In this document: piece after piece, positions 56,890 to 64,000 of the stretch | How positions within the stretch are numbered: position 1 is the stretch's first letter | Layout: each line of letters opens with the position of its first letter | Assembly: GCA_965601975.1 (NCBI GenBank) | Contig: OZ271856.1 | Span: 558,001 to 622,000, forward strand | Reading direction: 5' to 3' | Length of the DNA stretch: 64,000 nucleotides | Origin: JANQIO01 sp965601975 | Lineage (GTDB): Bacteria > Pseudomonadota > Gammaproteobacteria > Pseudomonadales > Halieaceae | The notes under the pieces: model-generated | What the model saw: the letters and a program-made list of their open reading frames with translations, nothing else | Databases searched by the model: none | Told to the model about the DNA's origin: nothing | Program-made: the position numbers and the translations under genes

Positions 56890-58170
56890 TCAGCCGTCGG
56901 CCTTCAGCCCGTTGAAAAACACCTGGTAGTAGTCGCAGGAGGCGGCGTTTACATCCTCCATCTTGCGCCACAGCGGCAGGTCCATGCTGGCGTTCATGGC
57001 GCCGCTGATCAGCTCGTTGGCCACCTCCACATTGATGGCGCGTACGCTGCCGTCGGCGATGCCGTCGCGCATGAACTGGCTCAGGCGTCCCTTTGACTTG
57101 TCGGTCAGCGCCAGGATTTCCTTGCGGCGCGGCACCGGCAGGGCCGTGATGCTGTTGTAGCGGATCATCGGCCCCTCGTCGGAATTCTGCACGTGGAAGA
57201 CCCGCCGCAGGGTGTAGTCCACCTTGTCCATGCCGCGGTCCAGGCCGTCGGCGCGGTCGTGGATGCGGCGCGAGATGTCCAGGGACCGGGTGTAGCAGCT
57301 GTAGAGCAGGTCTTCCTTGTTGCGGATGTGGTAGTAGAACGCCCCCTTGGTGACGTCCAGGGTTTCGGCGATCTCGTCCAGCGATGTGCCGACGAAGCCC
57401 TTCTTGTTGAAGAACCAGGTCCCGGTCTTGAAGAAGGCGTCCTGCTTGAGGCGGTTCTGCTCTTCCCGGTCGAAGCTCTGGCCGCGGCCGGCGTCGTCGC
57501 CGCTGAAATCGAAGTCGCCGAACCGGAACGGCTTCGCTGCGATACCGTGGGTGACCAGGTCCACCGCGTCTTCGACAATCTGGTCGAACTGCTCCAGCGG
57601 TACCGTGCGCAGCCAGTTGAAGGACCACTGGGTGGAGCCTATCAGGCTGAGGGTGGCGGCGGTGCTTTCGATATCGCGGATGCTGCCCTCGGCGATGCCG
57701 TCACGGATGTACTGGCGCAGGCGCAGGAACATTTCAATGTAGCGCTTCTCGACTTCCTCGCGGTGCTGGTCCTTGAGTGAGGCGATCTCCAGCAGGGCGG
57801 CGGTGTGATTGCGTTTGCCCTGCTGGGCGTCGCGCCAGTTGATGAAGTGCGCCCGGATCATGGCCTGCACCCGCTCCAGTGCGTCCTGGTGCCGGGTTTC
57901 GATCGTATCGAGGCCGCTCATGATCTGGTCCAGCGCCGCGATATAGCACTGGTAGATCAGCTCTTCCTTGGTTTTGACGTAGTAGTACAGGCTGGTCTTG
58001 GTCAGGCCCAGGCCCTGGGCGATATCCAGCAGGGTCGTCGAGCGCGAGCCGCGGCCGTTGAACAGCTTCGCCGCCTGGGACAGGATCGCGGCCCGCTTGG
58101 CGTCGTGCTGTGCCGTGCGGTTGAAGGGCGAGCTGCCGTTTTTACTGTCGGAGGTCTTTGCTTTCGCCAC
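56890..58170 (-). CDS. Tandem TetR/AcrR-family regulator (two TetR domains in one chain)
   Basis: 426 residues, about twice the usual TetR length. The first DNA-binding domain contains STTLLDIAQGLGLTKTSLYYYVKTKEELIYQCY and the second TSLDEIAETLDVTKGAFYYHIRNKEDLLYSCY, each followed by an all-helical ligand domain. The whole chain is continuous with no frameshift. Such double-TetR proteins probably bind DNA as a single chain or dimer with two half-sites each. Upstream of tesB, so an acyl-CoA-responsive repressor is possible. Confidence 0.92.
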   Translation of the reverse strand: MAKAKTSDSKNGSSPFNRTAQHDAKRAAILSQAAKLFNGRGSRSTTLLDIAQGLGLTKTSLYYYVKTKEELIYQCYIAALDQIMSGLDTIETRHQDALERVQAMIRAHFINWRDAQQGKRNHTAALLEIASLKDQHREEVEKRYIEMFLRLRQYIRDGIAEGSIRDIESTAATLSLIGSTQWSFNWLRTVPLEQFDQIVEDAVDLVTHGIAAKPFRFGDFDFSGDDAGRGQSFDREEQNRLKQDAFFKTGTWFFNKKGFVGTSLDEIAETLDVTKGAFYYHIRNKEDLLYSCYTRSLDISRRIHDRADGLDRGMDKVDYTLRRVFHVQNSDEGPMIRYNSITALPVPRRKEILALTDKSKGRLSQFMRDGIADGSVRAINVEVANELISGAMNASMDLPLWRKMEDVNAASCDYYQVFFNGLKADG

Positions 58171-58190
58171 CAGGGTATACCGGGGAGTCT

Positions 58191-58223
58191 AGGGTTTTAC
58201 TTTCGAGTATTTTTTTTAACCCT
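58191..58223. promoter_or_regulatory. Inverted repeats upstream of the tandem TetR gene
   Basis: AGGGTT (58191-58196) and AACCCT (58218-58223) face each other, enclosing TACTTTCGAGTA (58198-58209), whose TACT/AGTA ends are also mirrored. On the minus strand it reads TACTCGAA, close to TACTTGAA found at 40361 and 48222. A possible autoregulatory operator. Confidence 0.4.
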
Positions 58224-58245
58224 GTGAATCATACCCCGGGGACTG

Positions 58246-58821
58246 CTAGCGAGCCAGCGCTTTGCACTCCTCGTGCCGGAAACAGTCCACCAGGTGGTCA
58301 TTGACCATGCCGGTGGCCTGCATATGGGCGTAGACGATGGTGGAACCGACAAAATTGAAGCCGCGCTTCTTCAGGTCCTTGCTGATGGTGTCTGACAGCG
58401 GCGTGGAAGCCGGCAGCTGATCCAGCGACGACCAGCGGTTCTGGATGGGCTGGCCATCGACGAAATTCCACATGTAGTCGGAGAAACTTCCCACCTCGTC
58501 CTGTACCCGCAGGAAGGCGCGCGCATTCTGGCGGGCGCTGTAGACCTTGAGCCGGTTGCGGATGATGCGGGTGTCCGCCAGCAGCGTGTCCAGTTTCCTG
58601 TCGGTGTAGCGCGCCACCTTCTCCGGGTCGAAGCCATCGAACAGGGCCCGGTAGCCCTCCCGCTTGCGCAGCACGGTAATCCAGGCCAGCCCGGCCTGGG
58701 CCCCTTCCAGCATCAGGAATTCGAACAGGGCCTGCTCGTCATAGAGCGGCACGCCCCATTCGGTATCGTGATAGTCCACGTAGAGTTCATCGGTGCCGCA
58801 CCAGTCACAGCGTGTGGTCAT
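58246..58821 (-). CDS. tag: DNA-3-methyladenine glycosylase I (Tag)
   Basis: 191 residues from the ATG at 58821. CDWCGTDELYVDYHDTEWGVPLYDEQALFEFLMLEGAQAGLAW is the Tag signature, with FNFVGSTIVYAHMQATGMVNDH at the end. Cys and His residues near both termini are arranged as in the Tag zinc site. It removes 3-methyladenine from alkylated DNA. The gene is translationally coupled to the upstream OGT-like gene (ATGA at 58818-58821). Confidence 0.94.
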   Translation of the reverse strand: MTTRCDWCGTDELYVDYHDTEWGVPLYDEQALFEFLMLEGAQAGLAWITVLRKREGYRALFDGFDPEKVARYTDRKLDTLLADTRIIRNRLKVYSARQNARAFLRVQDEVGSFSDYMWNFVDGQPIQNRWSSLDQLPASTPLSDTISKDLKKRGFNFVGSTIVYAHMQATGMVNDHLVDCFRHEECKALAR

Positions 58822-60680
58822 GCTGCGTTCTCCTCCCAGAGTGCTCGAATGGTCGCCACAAAGTCCTCCGCGAACTGGCCTGCATTGCACAGGGGCGAGT
58901 CCAGCAAGCGGCCTCGCAGAGATTGACGCAGCTCGGACAGCGACGGCAAGTCCGCCGCGGCCCCCACGGCGCGTTCGACATAGGCATCCGGGTCTGCGGC
59001 AATCCAGTCCGACAGGCCGGTAGTGCCGGCAATGCTCTCACCGACCCGGGACAGGAAATGGAATCCCTCCAGGTTGATGACCGGCACACCCATCCAGTAG
59101 GCCTCGCAGCTGGTCGTGCCGCCCGGATAGGGGAATGGGTCCAGGGCGATGTCGATCTGCCCGTAGGTAGCGAGATGCTCGCGCCGGTCAGTCGCGCCCA
59201 GCAGCAGCAGGCGATCGGGCTCGATGCCCAGGGACAGGTAGCGCGCCCGCACTGCGTCGGCGGCGGCGCTGTCATCGAGCTGCGGGGACTTCAGCAACAG
59301 TCGCGAATCCTGCACGGCGTCGAGTACCTGCGCCCACAATGCCGACACCTCGTCACCCATCTTCGACAGGTTGTTCAGGCAGCCAAACGTAACGTACCCG
59401 TGCTGGTCGGCAGGCAGTGGCGTCACGTCCAGATCCAGGGCAGGCGCTGTGAAGCACAGGTAGCTGTGAGGCAGGGTGGCGATGCGTTCACCAAAGTGCC
59501 CGGCGTCTGTTGACGGCGTCACCCGCGCGTCGCCCAGAATGTAGTCCATGCTGGCAATCCCGGTCGTGGCGAAATAGCCCAGCCAGGTGACCTGCACGGG
59601 CGCACAGCGCGCCGCCAGTGCCGTCAACCGATGGCCCGCCGTATGCCCCGACAGGTCGAACAGTATGTTCACCTTGTCGCCGCGTATCTGCTCCACCAGT
59701 TCCCTGTCCCCCAGGGTGTGCACCTCGCGCCAGCGGCAGGGCAAGTCCATGAACGCCCGTGTCAGTGAATCCTGCCGGGCCTCGCTGCGGTTGGAGTACA
59801 GTACGACCTCGATGTCCTGTGCCTGCAGGCGCGGCAGCAGGGCCCTGAGGAATGACTGCGTGAAGTGGCCGACCGGATGCAGGCCAAAATCTGCGGAGAG
59901 GAAACCCAGGCGTTTGAGGGGTCCTGTGGCAGGTAGATCCTGTGTGAACGCCTTGCAGCGCCTGGCAGCAAGTGCACCGAAGGTCTCCGACTTCTCCCGC
60001 AGGTCGGCGGGCGACGTTGAACCCTTGTAGCCCAGGACGAAGATCAGGCTGGACAGCGCGTCTGCATAGTCTGGTTTGGCGGCGAGGGCAGCTTCGAAAC
60101 ACTTCAGGCTGTCGTCGAAGGCGCCGAGCGCCATGAATGCCAGCCCCTTCTGGTAATGCGCTTCCGCGCTGTCGAGCGCCAGTGCCAGGGCCCGGTCTAG
60201 CGACTCGATCGCTTTGCTGGCTTCACCTTTCTCGACCAGGGCAGTGCCGAGGTTGAGATGAGCCTTCACCAGCTCCGGGTTGGCGAGAACGGCCTTGCGA
60301 AAGCACTCGATGGCCTCGTCATAGTGGCGAAACTGCGCCAGCACATTGCCCAGGTTGAGCTGCGCGGTCGCCGACCCTGGCTGCAGGGCCACGGCGCGTC
60401 GGTGACTGGCCAGCGCTTCCGTGAGCATGCCCATTTCCGCCTGGGAAGCGCCGAGGTTGCTGTGTGCTTCGGCAAAGTCCGGTTTCAGCTGGATGGCAAC
60501 GTTGTAGTAACCCAGTGCCGCCTTGTGCTGGCCGAGCCGGCCGTGGATCGCCCCGAGCATGTTGTAGAGAAACGGCACCTGGGGGTAACGGGTGCGGAGT
60601 CTTTCGGCTTCCTGCAGGGCTTCCTGCAATCGTCCCGACTGGAACAGGCCGGTAAGGCGGGTGACCTCGTCCGGTTTCAC
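58818..60680 (-). CDS. TPR protein with O-GlcNAc-transferase-like (SPINDLY, GT41) domain
   Basis: 620 residues from the GTG at 60680, which overlaps the methyltransferase stop (GTGA). About five TPR units follow (AEAHSNLGASQAEMGMLTEAL, AQLNLGNVLAQFRHYDEAI, KAHLNLGTALVEKGEASKAI). The GT41 catalytic region has FLSADFGLHPVGHFTQSF, WLGYFATTGIASMDYILGD, TFGCLNNLSKMGDEVSALW and DPFPYPGGTTSCEAYWMGVPV. Likely transfers a sugar to protein Ser/Thr or to a glycan. Paired with a methyltransferase and coupled to tag, it is a likely glycosylation module. Confidence 0.9.
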   Translation of the reverse strand: MKPDEVTRLTGLFQSGRLQEALQEAERLRTRYPQVPFLYNMLGAIHGRLGQHKAALGYYNVAIQLKPDFAEAHSNLGASQAEMGMLTEALASHRRAVALQPGSATAQLNLGNVLAQFRHYDEAIECFRKAVLANPELVKAHLNLGTALVEKGEASKAIESLDRALALALDSAEAHYQKGLAFMALGAFDDSLKCFEAALAAKPDYADALSSLIFVLGYKGSTSPADLREKSETFGALAARRCKAFTQDLPATGPLKRLGFLSADFGLHPVGHFTQSFLRALLPRLQAQDIEVVLYSNRSEARQDSLTRAFMDLPCRWREVHTLGDRELVEQIRGDKVNILFDLSGHTAGHRLTALAARCAPVQVTWLGYFATTGIASMDYILGDARVTPSTDAGHFGERIATLPHSYLCFTAPALDLDVTPLPADQHGYVTFGCLNNLSKMGDEVSALWAQVLDAVQDSRLLLKSPQLDDSAAADAVRARYLSLGIEPDRLLLLGATDRREHLATYGQIDIALDPFPYPGGTTSCEAYWMGVPVINLEGFHFLSRVGESIAGTTGLSDWIAADPDAYVERAVGAAADLPSLSELRQSLRGRLLDSPLCNAGQFAEDFVATIRALWEENAA

Positions 60681-61918
60681 CGGTTGGCCGTACTGTCGGG
60701 CCGGTCGTAGATGTGCTCCCCGTGAAGAAAATCCGTCAGCTTGCCCTGGTGCTCGATCAGGATCTGTTCCACCTCGATACCGCACTCGGCCATTTCGCTG
60801 ACGATGTCGGCAGCGCGCCACTGGGGCGGGATGATCAGCACGTCCACCGGGTGCTCGAGCAGGTAATCGCGATAGCGAATCTGCTGGCCGGTTCCCGGTA
60901 CGTGGGTGTCGACTTTCATGGGGTCGGAATCCACCACGATGGGGAAGCGCTCGCTGTCCATTCCGTAGCGGCACAGGAACGCCGCCGACTTGCCGGTGCC
61001 GCCCCACACGGCGATCGGGCGGCCGCTGGCGTGGAGCGCTTCCAGTTCAGCGCCGATGGTGGCAAGGGCAGTGCCGGTCGCTTCGTGGAAGATTTCCGCC
61101 TCCTGCGCCAGGTGGTGATGGCTCTGGATGTCGCCGATGCGAACCAGGCCAAACACGACTTCGCCATCGTAGCCGTGGCCGATTTCGAGGACCTCTACCC
61201 CGGCCCGGGACAGCATGGCCTCGAAAGACCGGGTGGTGAACTGGGAGCTGTGTTCATAGTAGAAATCCACGGTGCGACGACTGGCCAGCGCGTTGTCGAT
61301 ACAGGGGACTTCGAAGTAGGCCAGCGGCGCCCGGCCCAACAGGGTGGCTGCGAAGGAAATCTCCTGCAGGAAGCCCAGCGGATTGTGCAGGTGCTCCAGC
61401 ACATGGCGGCTGATCAGGATGTCGGGCGCCAGTTCCTGCAGGTGCTGCGATGGCTCGAATAGCTCCTTGCGGGTTTCAATGCTGCCGTCCGGGGCGTTGG
61501 CGCCGTGGGGGTCGAATCCCACGTAGCGACCGCCCGGCGCCAGCGCGGCCAGCGCGCCGAGGAAGCCGCCATCGCCGTAACCCACCTCGACCACTGTCGG
61601 TTGGGCAGGCAGCTCGGCGACGATTTTCTGCTGGGTCTCAGCGAGAAACCCCGACCAGATCTTGCCCGCGTTGAACATCAGGTTCGGTTTGCGCGAGTAG
61701 GGAACCTTCGCGTAGTCGAACCCGACGTTGAAGACGTGCCCGCAGTCGACACAGCGCACGAAGTCCAGCGCATGCCGGTGCATGGCGCTGGCTTCCTCTG
61801 AACTTTCGGGCCAGCCGAGGGTGGCCAGCGGCTGTTCGCCGCCATCGAAAAAGTCCACGGCGACGTGATGGGTACAGGCGGGACAGGCGGCGGTGCGGTA
61901 GTGGGGCGTGTTGCTCAT
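60677..61918 (-). CDS. SAM-dependent C-methyltransferase-like protein (NovU/TylC3-type architecture)
   Basis: 413 residues from the ATG at 61918. An N-terminal zinc-binding CPAC...CVDCGHV domain precedes the SAM-binding core (VVEVGYGDGGFLGALA, ILISRHVLEHLHNPLGFL). A C-terminal Rossmann-like domain contains WGGTGKSAAFLCRYG and DVLIIPPQW. This three-part plan is that of C-methyltransferases acting on NDP-4-keto sugars. Coupled to the OGT-like gene, so it may modify the sugar donor or the glycan. Confidence 0.85.
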   Translation of the reverse strand: MSNTPHYRTAACPACTHHVAVDFFDGGEQPLATLGWPESSEEASAMHRHALDFVRCVDCGHVFNVGFDYAKVPYSRKPNLMFNAGKIWSGFLAETQQKIVAELPAQPTVVEVGYGDGGFLGALAALAPGGRYVGFDPHGANAPDGSIETRKELFEPSQHLQELAPDILISRHVLEHLHNPLGFLQEISFAATLLGRAPLAYFEVPCIDNALASRRTVDFYYEHSSQFTTRSFEAMLSRAGVEVLEIGHGYDGEVVFGLVRIGDIQSHHHLAQEAEIFHEATGTALATIGAELEALHASGRPIAVWGGTGKSAAFLCRYGMDSERFPIVVDSDPMKVDTHVPGTGQQIRYRDYLLEHPVDVLIIPPQWRAADIVSEMAECGIEVEQILIEHQGKLTDFLHGEHIYDRPDSTANR

Positions 61919-62021
61919 GGGTACGGGTGACGATCGAAAGCGGCAATGTTGCCACAGCTGGCAGGATACACAAGCAAACACGCTGGCCCGGCCGGCACCA
62001 ATCGCTGTATGCTTCGCGGCC

Positions 62022-62780
62022 ATGACCGACAACGTCCAGCTCGATCGCGACGGGCACGTGGCCCGCATCGTCCTCAACAACCCCGACAAGCACAATGCCC
62101 TGGGGGAAGAGGAGCTTTCGACCCTGCAGAACCACCTGGCCGAGGTGGAAGCCGATACCGAGCTGCGCGTGCTGGTGGTCACCGGTCGCGGCGACAAGAC
62201 CTTCTGCGCGGGCGCCGCGCTGCACCAACTGGGCAGCGGCCGGATCAGCGGCGATTTCTTCCAGCAGACCACCGACCAGCTGGCGGCCCTGAGGGTGCCC
62301 ACCATCTGTGCACTAAACGGCAGCGTATTCGGCGGCGGCGTCGAACTGGCCCTGAGCTGTGATTTCCGGGTGGGTGTGCTGGGCGCGCGGATGCGGGTGC
62401 CCGCGGCGCAAATCGGCCTGTGCTATCCGATCAGCGGGATCAACCGTTTCGTCGAGCGGCTTGGCGTGAACCGCGCCAAGCGCCTGCTGGTGGCGGCGGA
62501 GGAGTTTGATACCGACGGCATGCTGGCCATCGGCTTCCTGGACCACGTAGTCCCGGGAGAGGAGCTGGCCGTGCATACCATGGCCATGGCCAAAAACATT
62601 GCCGGGCTGGCGCCGCTGGCGGTTCAGGCCATGAAAGCCATTTTGCAGCAGGCAGCCGCCGGTGAGATCGACCTCGATGAGGCCCGCGCCCTGTCACGGC
62701 GCTGCCTGGAGTCCGACGACCTGCAGGAGGGCTTTGCCGCGCAACGCGATCGCCGCCCCCCGAACTTCTCCGGCAAGTAG
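62022..62780 (+). CDS. Enoyl-CoA hydratase/isomerase family protein
   Basis: 252 residues from the ATG at 62022. ARIVLNNPDKHNALGEEEL, FCAGAALHQLG and ICALNGSVFGGGVELALSCDFRV give the crotonase CoA-binding and oxyanion loops. PAAQIGLCYPISGINRFVERLG follows. The first catalytic Glu position (after GGG) is present as E in GVELAL; the second is not obvious, so it may be an isomerase or a hydratase with altered base. Divergent from the methyltransferase. Confidence 0.9.
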   Translation: MTDNVQLDRDGHVARIVLNNPDKHNALGEEELSTLQNHLAEVEADTELRVLVVTGRGDKTFCAGAALHQLGSGRISGDFFQQTTDQLAALRVPTICALNGSVFGGGVELALSCDFRVGVLGARMRVPAAQIGLCYPISGINRFVERLGVNRAKRLLVAAEEFDTDGMLAIGFLDHVVPGEELAVHTMAMAKNIAGLAPLAVQAMKAILQQAAAGEIDLDEARALSRRCLESDDLQEGFAAQRDRRPPNFSGK

Positions 62781-62828
62781 GCGCCACTCCGTCCATCCCG
62801 CTCAGCACCGCCCATTCCGCACCACTCC

Positions 62829-62953
62829 CGTCCATTCCGCGCAGCCCCGTCGTTCCCGCGCAGCCCCGTTATTCCCGCGCAGCCCCGTCATACCCGAAAA
62901 GAGGGGCAGGCCCTTCCCGCGCAGCCCCGTCATTCCCGCGGAAGCGGGAACCC
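62829..62953 (+). repeat. GTCATTCCCG palindromic repeat cluster
   Basis: Several 19-20-bp half-units (CGTCGTTCCCGCGCAGCCC, CGTTATTCCCGCGCAGCCC) precede a 45-bp unit GTCATACCCGAAAAGAGGGG-CAGGCCCTTCCCGCG, and a full hairpin GTCATTCCCGCGGAAGCGGG closes the cluster. Same family as 26673, 32771 and 42827. Lies after the enoyl-CoA hydratase and before surE. Confidence 0.75.
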
Positions 62954-63073
62954 AGATTAACTACGGCAGGAAAAGTCTCGCCAGAGCGTCTACAACTACT
63001 ATGTCACGCACCGATTGTTGCACTTTCGGTGCCGTCCCCTTCACCGTAGGTGATCGAAATCCAGGAGCTCATT

Positions 63074-64000
63074 ATGAAAAAAATACTCTGCGGCTTCGTT
63101 ACCGGGATGCTGTTGCCACTGATGGCGTTCCCGGCCTTTGCACTGAACATTGTCCTTACCAACGACGACGGCTTTGAAACGGAATACATCCAGGCCCTGT
63201 TCAATGCGCTCACTAACGCCGGCCACAATGTGGTGATGTCAGCCCCCTATACCGGCCAGAGCGGATCGGGCGGCAAGGTTAATTTCCTGCAGCCGATTTT
63301 CCCCACGAGCGAACCGTCCGAGGGAGGGCTTCTGCCCCCAGGGTCACCCGGGGTAGGGCCGACAACCATTGCCGACCAGCAGTTTTACGTGGACGGATCG
63401 CCGGTCGATGCCGTGCTCTACGGCCTGGACATACTCAGCCCGGCCGAGTTTGGCGGCAACCCCGACCTGGTGATTTCCGGGCCGAACGAGGGACAGAACC
63501 TCGGCCTGGTCACGCCACACTCTGGCACGCTGGGTGCCACGGTCGCTGCATTGAACCTGGGTATTCCCGCCATTGCGGTCAGCGCCGACAGGACACCGAC
63601 TGCAGGTGAGGCGGAAATCATCGCCGAACTGACACTGCAGATCGTCGACACCATTAGCGGCAGGAAAGGCATCGATTTGCCGGCTGGCATCGGGCTCAGC
63701 GTCAATATCCCGGACATTGACCCTGCAACACAGACCGCGGGTGTCTTTGAGTTTCGGCAAACCCGCGTGGGCCTGGCCTCCAATATCGGACCGCAGTTCT
63801 ATGAGCGCATCGGAGAAAGCCCCGTTGCCGTCCTTTTTGGCATACCGGCTGGCCTGCCGCTGCCCGGGGTTTCGGTAGAGGTCCCTTACACCACTGCCGG
63901 CTATCCGGAAGATACGTCCAGGAAGAGCGAGGGAAATGTCATCGATGACCTGGTGGTCACGATCAGTCCTATCCAGGGTACCTATGCCGCCGACCGCCGG
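63074..64000 (+). CDS. Exported SurE-like 5'/3'-nucleotidase (3' end beyond window)
   Basis: 309 residues visible, frame open to the last base. A signal peptide (MKKILCGFVTGMLLPLMAFPAFA) precedes the SurE opening LNIVLTNDDGFETEYIQAL, where DD binds the metal. VISGPNEGQNLGLVTPHSGTLGAT is the second SurE core. Typical SurE proteins are cytoplasmic and about 250 residues, so export and extra length are unusual. GGAGCTC precedes the ATG. Probably releases phosphate from nucleotides outside the cytoplasm. Confidence 0.88.
   Translation, partial: MKKILCGFVTGMLLPLMAFPAFALNIVLTNDDGFETEYIQALFNALTNAGHNVVMSAPYTGQSGSGGKVNFLQPIFPTSEPSEGGLLPPGSPGVGPTTIADQQFYVDGSPVDAVLYGLDILSPAEFGGNPDLVISGPNEGQNLGLVTPHSGTLGATVAALNLGIPAIAVSADRTPTAGEAEIIAELTLQIVDTISGRKGIDLPAGIGLSVNIPDIDPATQTAGVFEFRQTRVGLASNIGPQFYERIGESPVAVLFGIPAGLPLPGVSVEVPYTTAGYPEDTSRKSEGNVIDDLVVTISPIQGTYAADRR

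Noticed and set aside
56870..57628. Longer start of the TesB gene
   Set aside because: It overlaps the tandem TetR gene out of frame; TesB homology begins at the ATG at 56869.
60681..61007. Longer start of the OGT-like gene
   Set aside because: The extension lies over the methyltransferase gene in another frame; the GTG at 60680 overlaps its stop as GTGA and TPR homology starts right after.

Overview
The window is about 64 kb of GC-rich DNA from a free-living, aerobic gammaproteobacterium. The core block smpB / RatA-RnfH / bamE / fur / recN / hrcA-grpE-dnaK-dnaJ-dapB is a typical gammaproteobacterial neighbourhood. The accessory content suggests a marine Halieaceae/Cellvibrionales-type organism: several acyl-CoA dehydrogenases, a CRY-DASH plus FeS-type photolyase set, a TonB-dependent receptor, a sodium symporter and an LLM-class flavin oxidoreductase. 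That taxonomic placement is inference; the gene families are read from the sequence.

Layout. (1) 1-9.5 kb: small hydrolase and detoxification genes: a serine hydrolase cut by the window edge, a LysR regulator divergent from a PNPOx-FNR fusion and a GST, a lipoprotein, a GST-like protein coupled to an ABHD10-like hydrolase, and a type B carboxylesterase lipoprotein. (2) 9.6-10.3 kb: a G-rich tract and a string of hairpins lead into the tmRNA gene (ssrA, minus strand). (3) 10.4-12.5 kb: a tightly coupled amidoligase / class I glutamine amidotransferase / small membrane protein operon. (4) 12.5-16.3 kb: a photobiology cluster with an FeS-type photolyase and SDR facing CRY-DASH and a 45-residue DUF2256 protein. 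(5) 16.3-30 kb: the housekeeping block, in which fur and recN share a 27-bp perfect inverted repeat containing both stop codons, and a 7 x 30-bp hairpin array lies between dnaK and dnaJ. (6) 30-40.3 kb: a TonB-dependent receptor, a PGAP1-like lipase, three tandem small beta-barrel paralogues, a minus-strand amidohydrolase / formyltransferase operon and two GNATs. (7) 40.3-53.9 kb: lipid and energy metabolism: a two-subunit acyl-CoA dehydrogenase, a mosaic palindromic repeat array, a third acyl-CoA dehydrogenase, a PAS-PAS-STAS protein, a KefF/KefC-type pair, an LLM oxidoreductase with two SDRs, AceK and two histidine phosphatases. (8) 54-64 kb: an unusual Glu-Pro repeat membrane protein, a tandem-TetR regulator with TesB, Tag, an O-GlcNAc-transferase-like TPR protein with a C-methyltransferase, an enoyl-CoA hydratase and a signal-peptide-bearing SurE that runs off the window.

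How it fits together. The acyl-CoA dehydrogenase pair (40.4 kb) and the LLM/SDR operon (48.3 kb) start from nearly identical promoters, each with a palindrome over the -10 element, so they look co-regulated. The TetR-TesB pair 8 kb further on is a candidate, unproven controller. tmRNA and SmpB (trans-translation) lie about 7 kb apart around the photolyase cluster. Palindromic repeats built on GTCATTCCCGC recur at least four times and are the main repeat family of the window.
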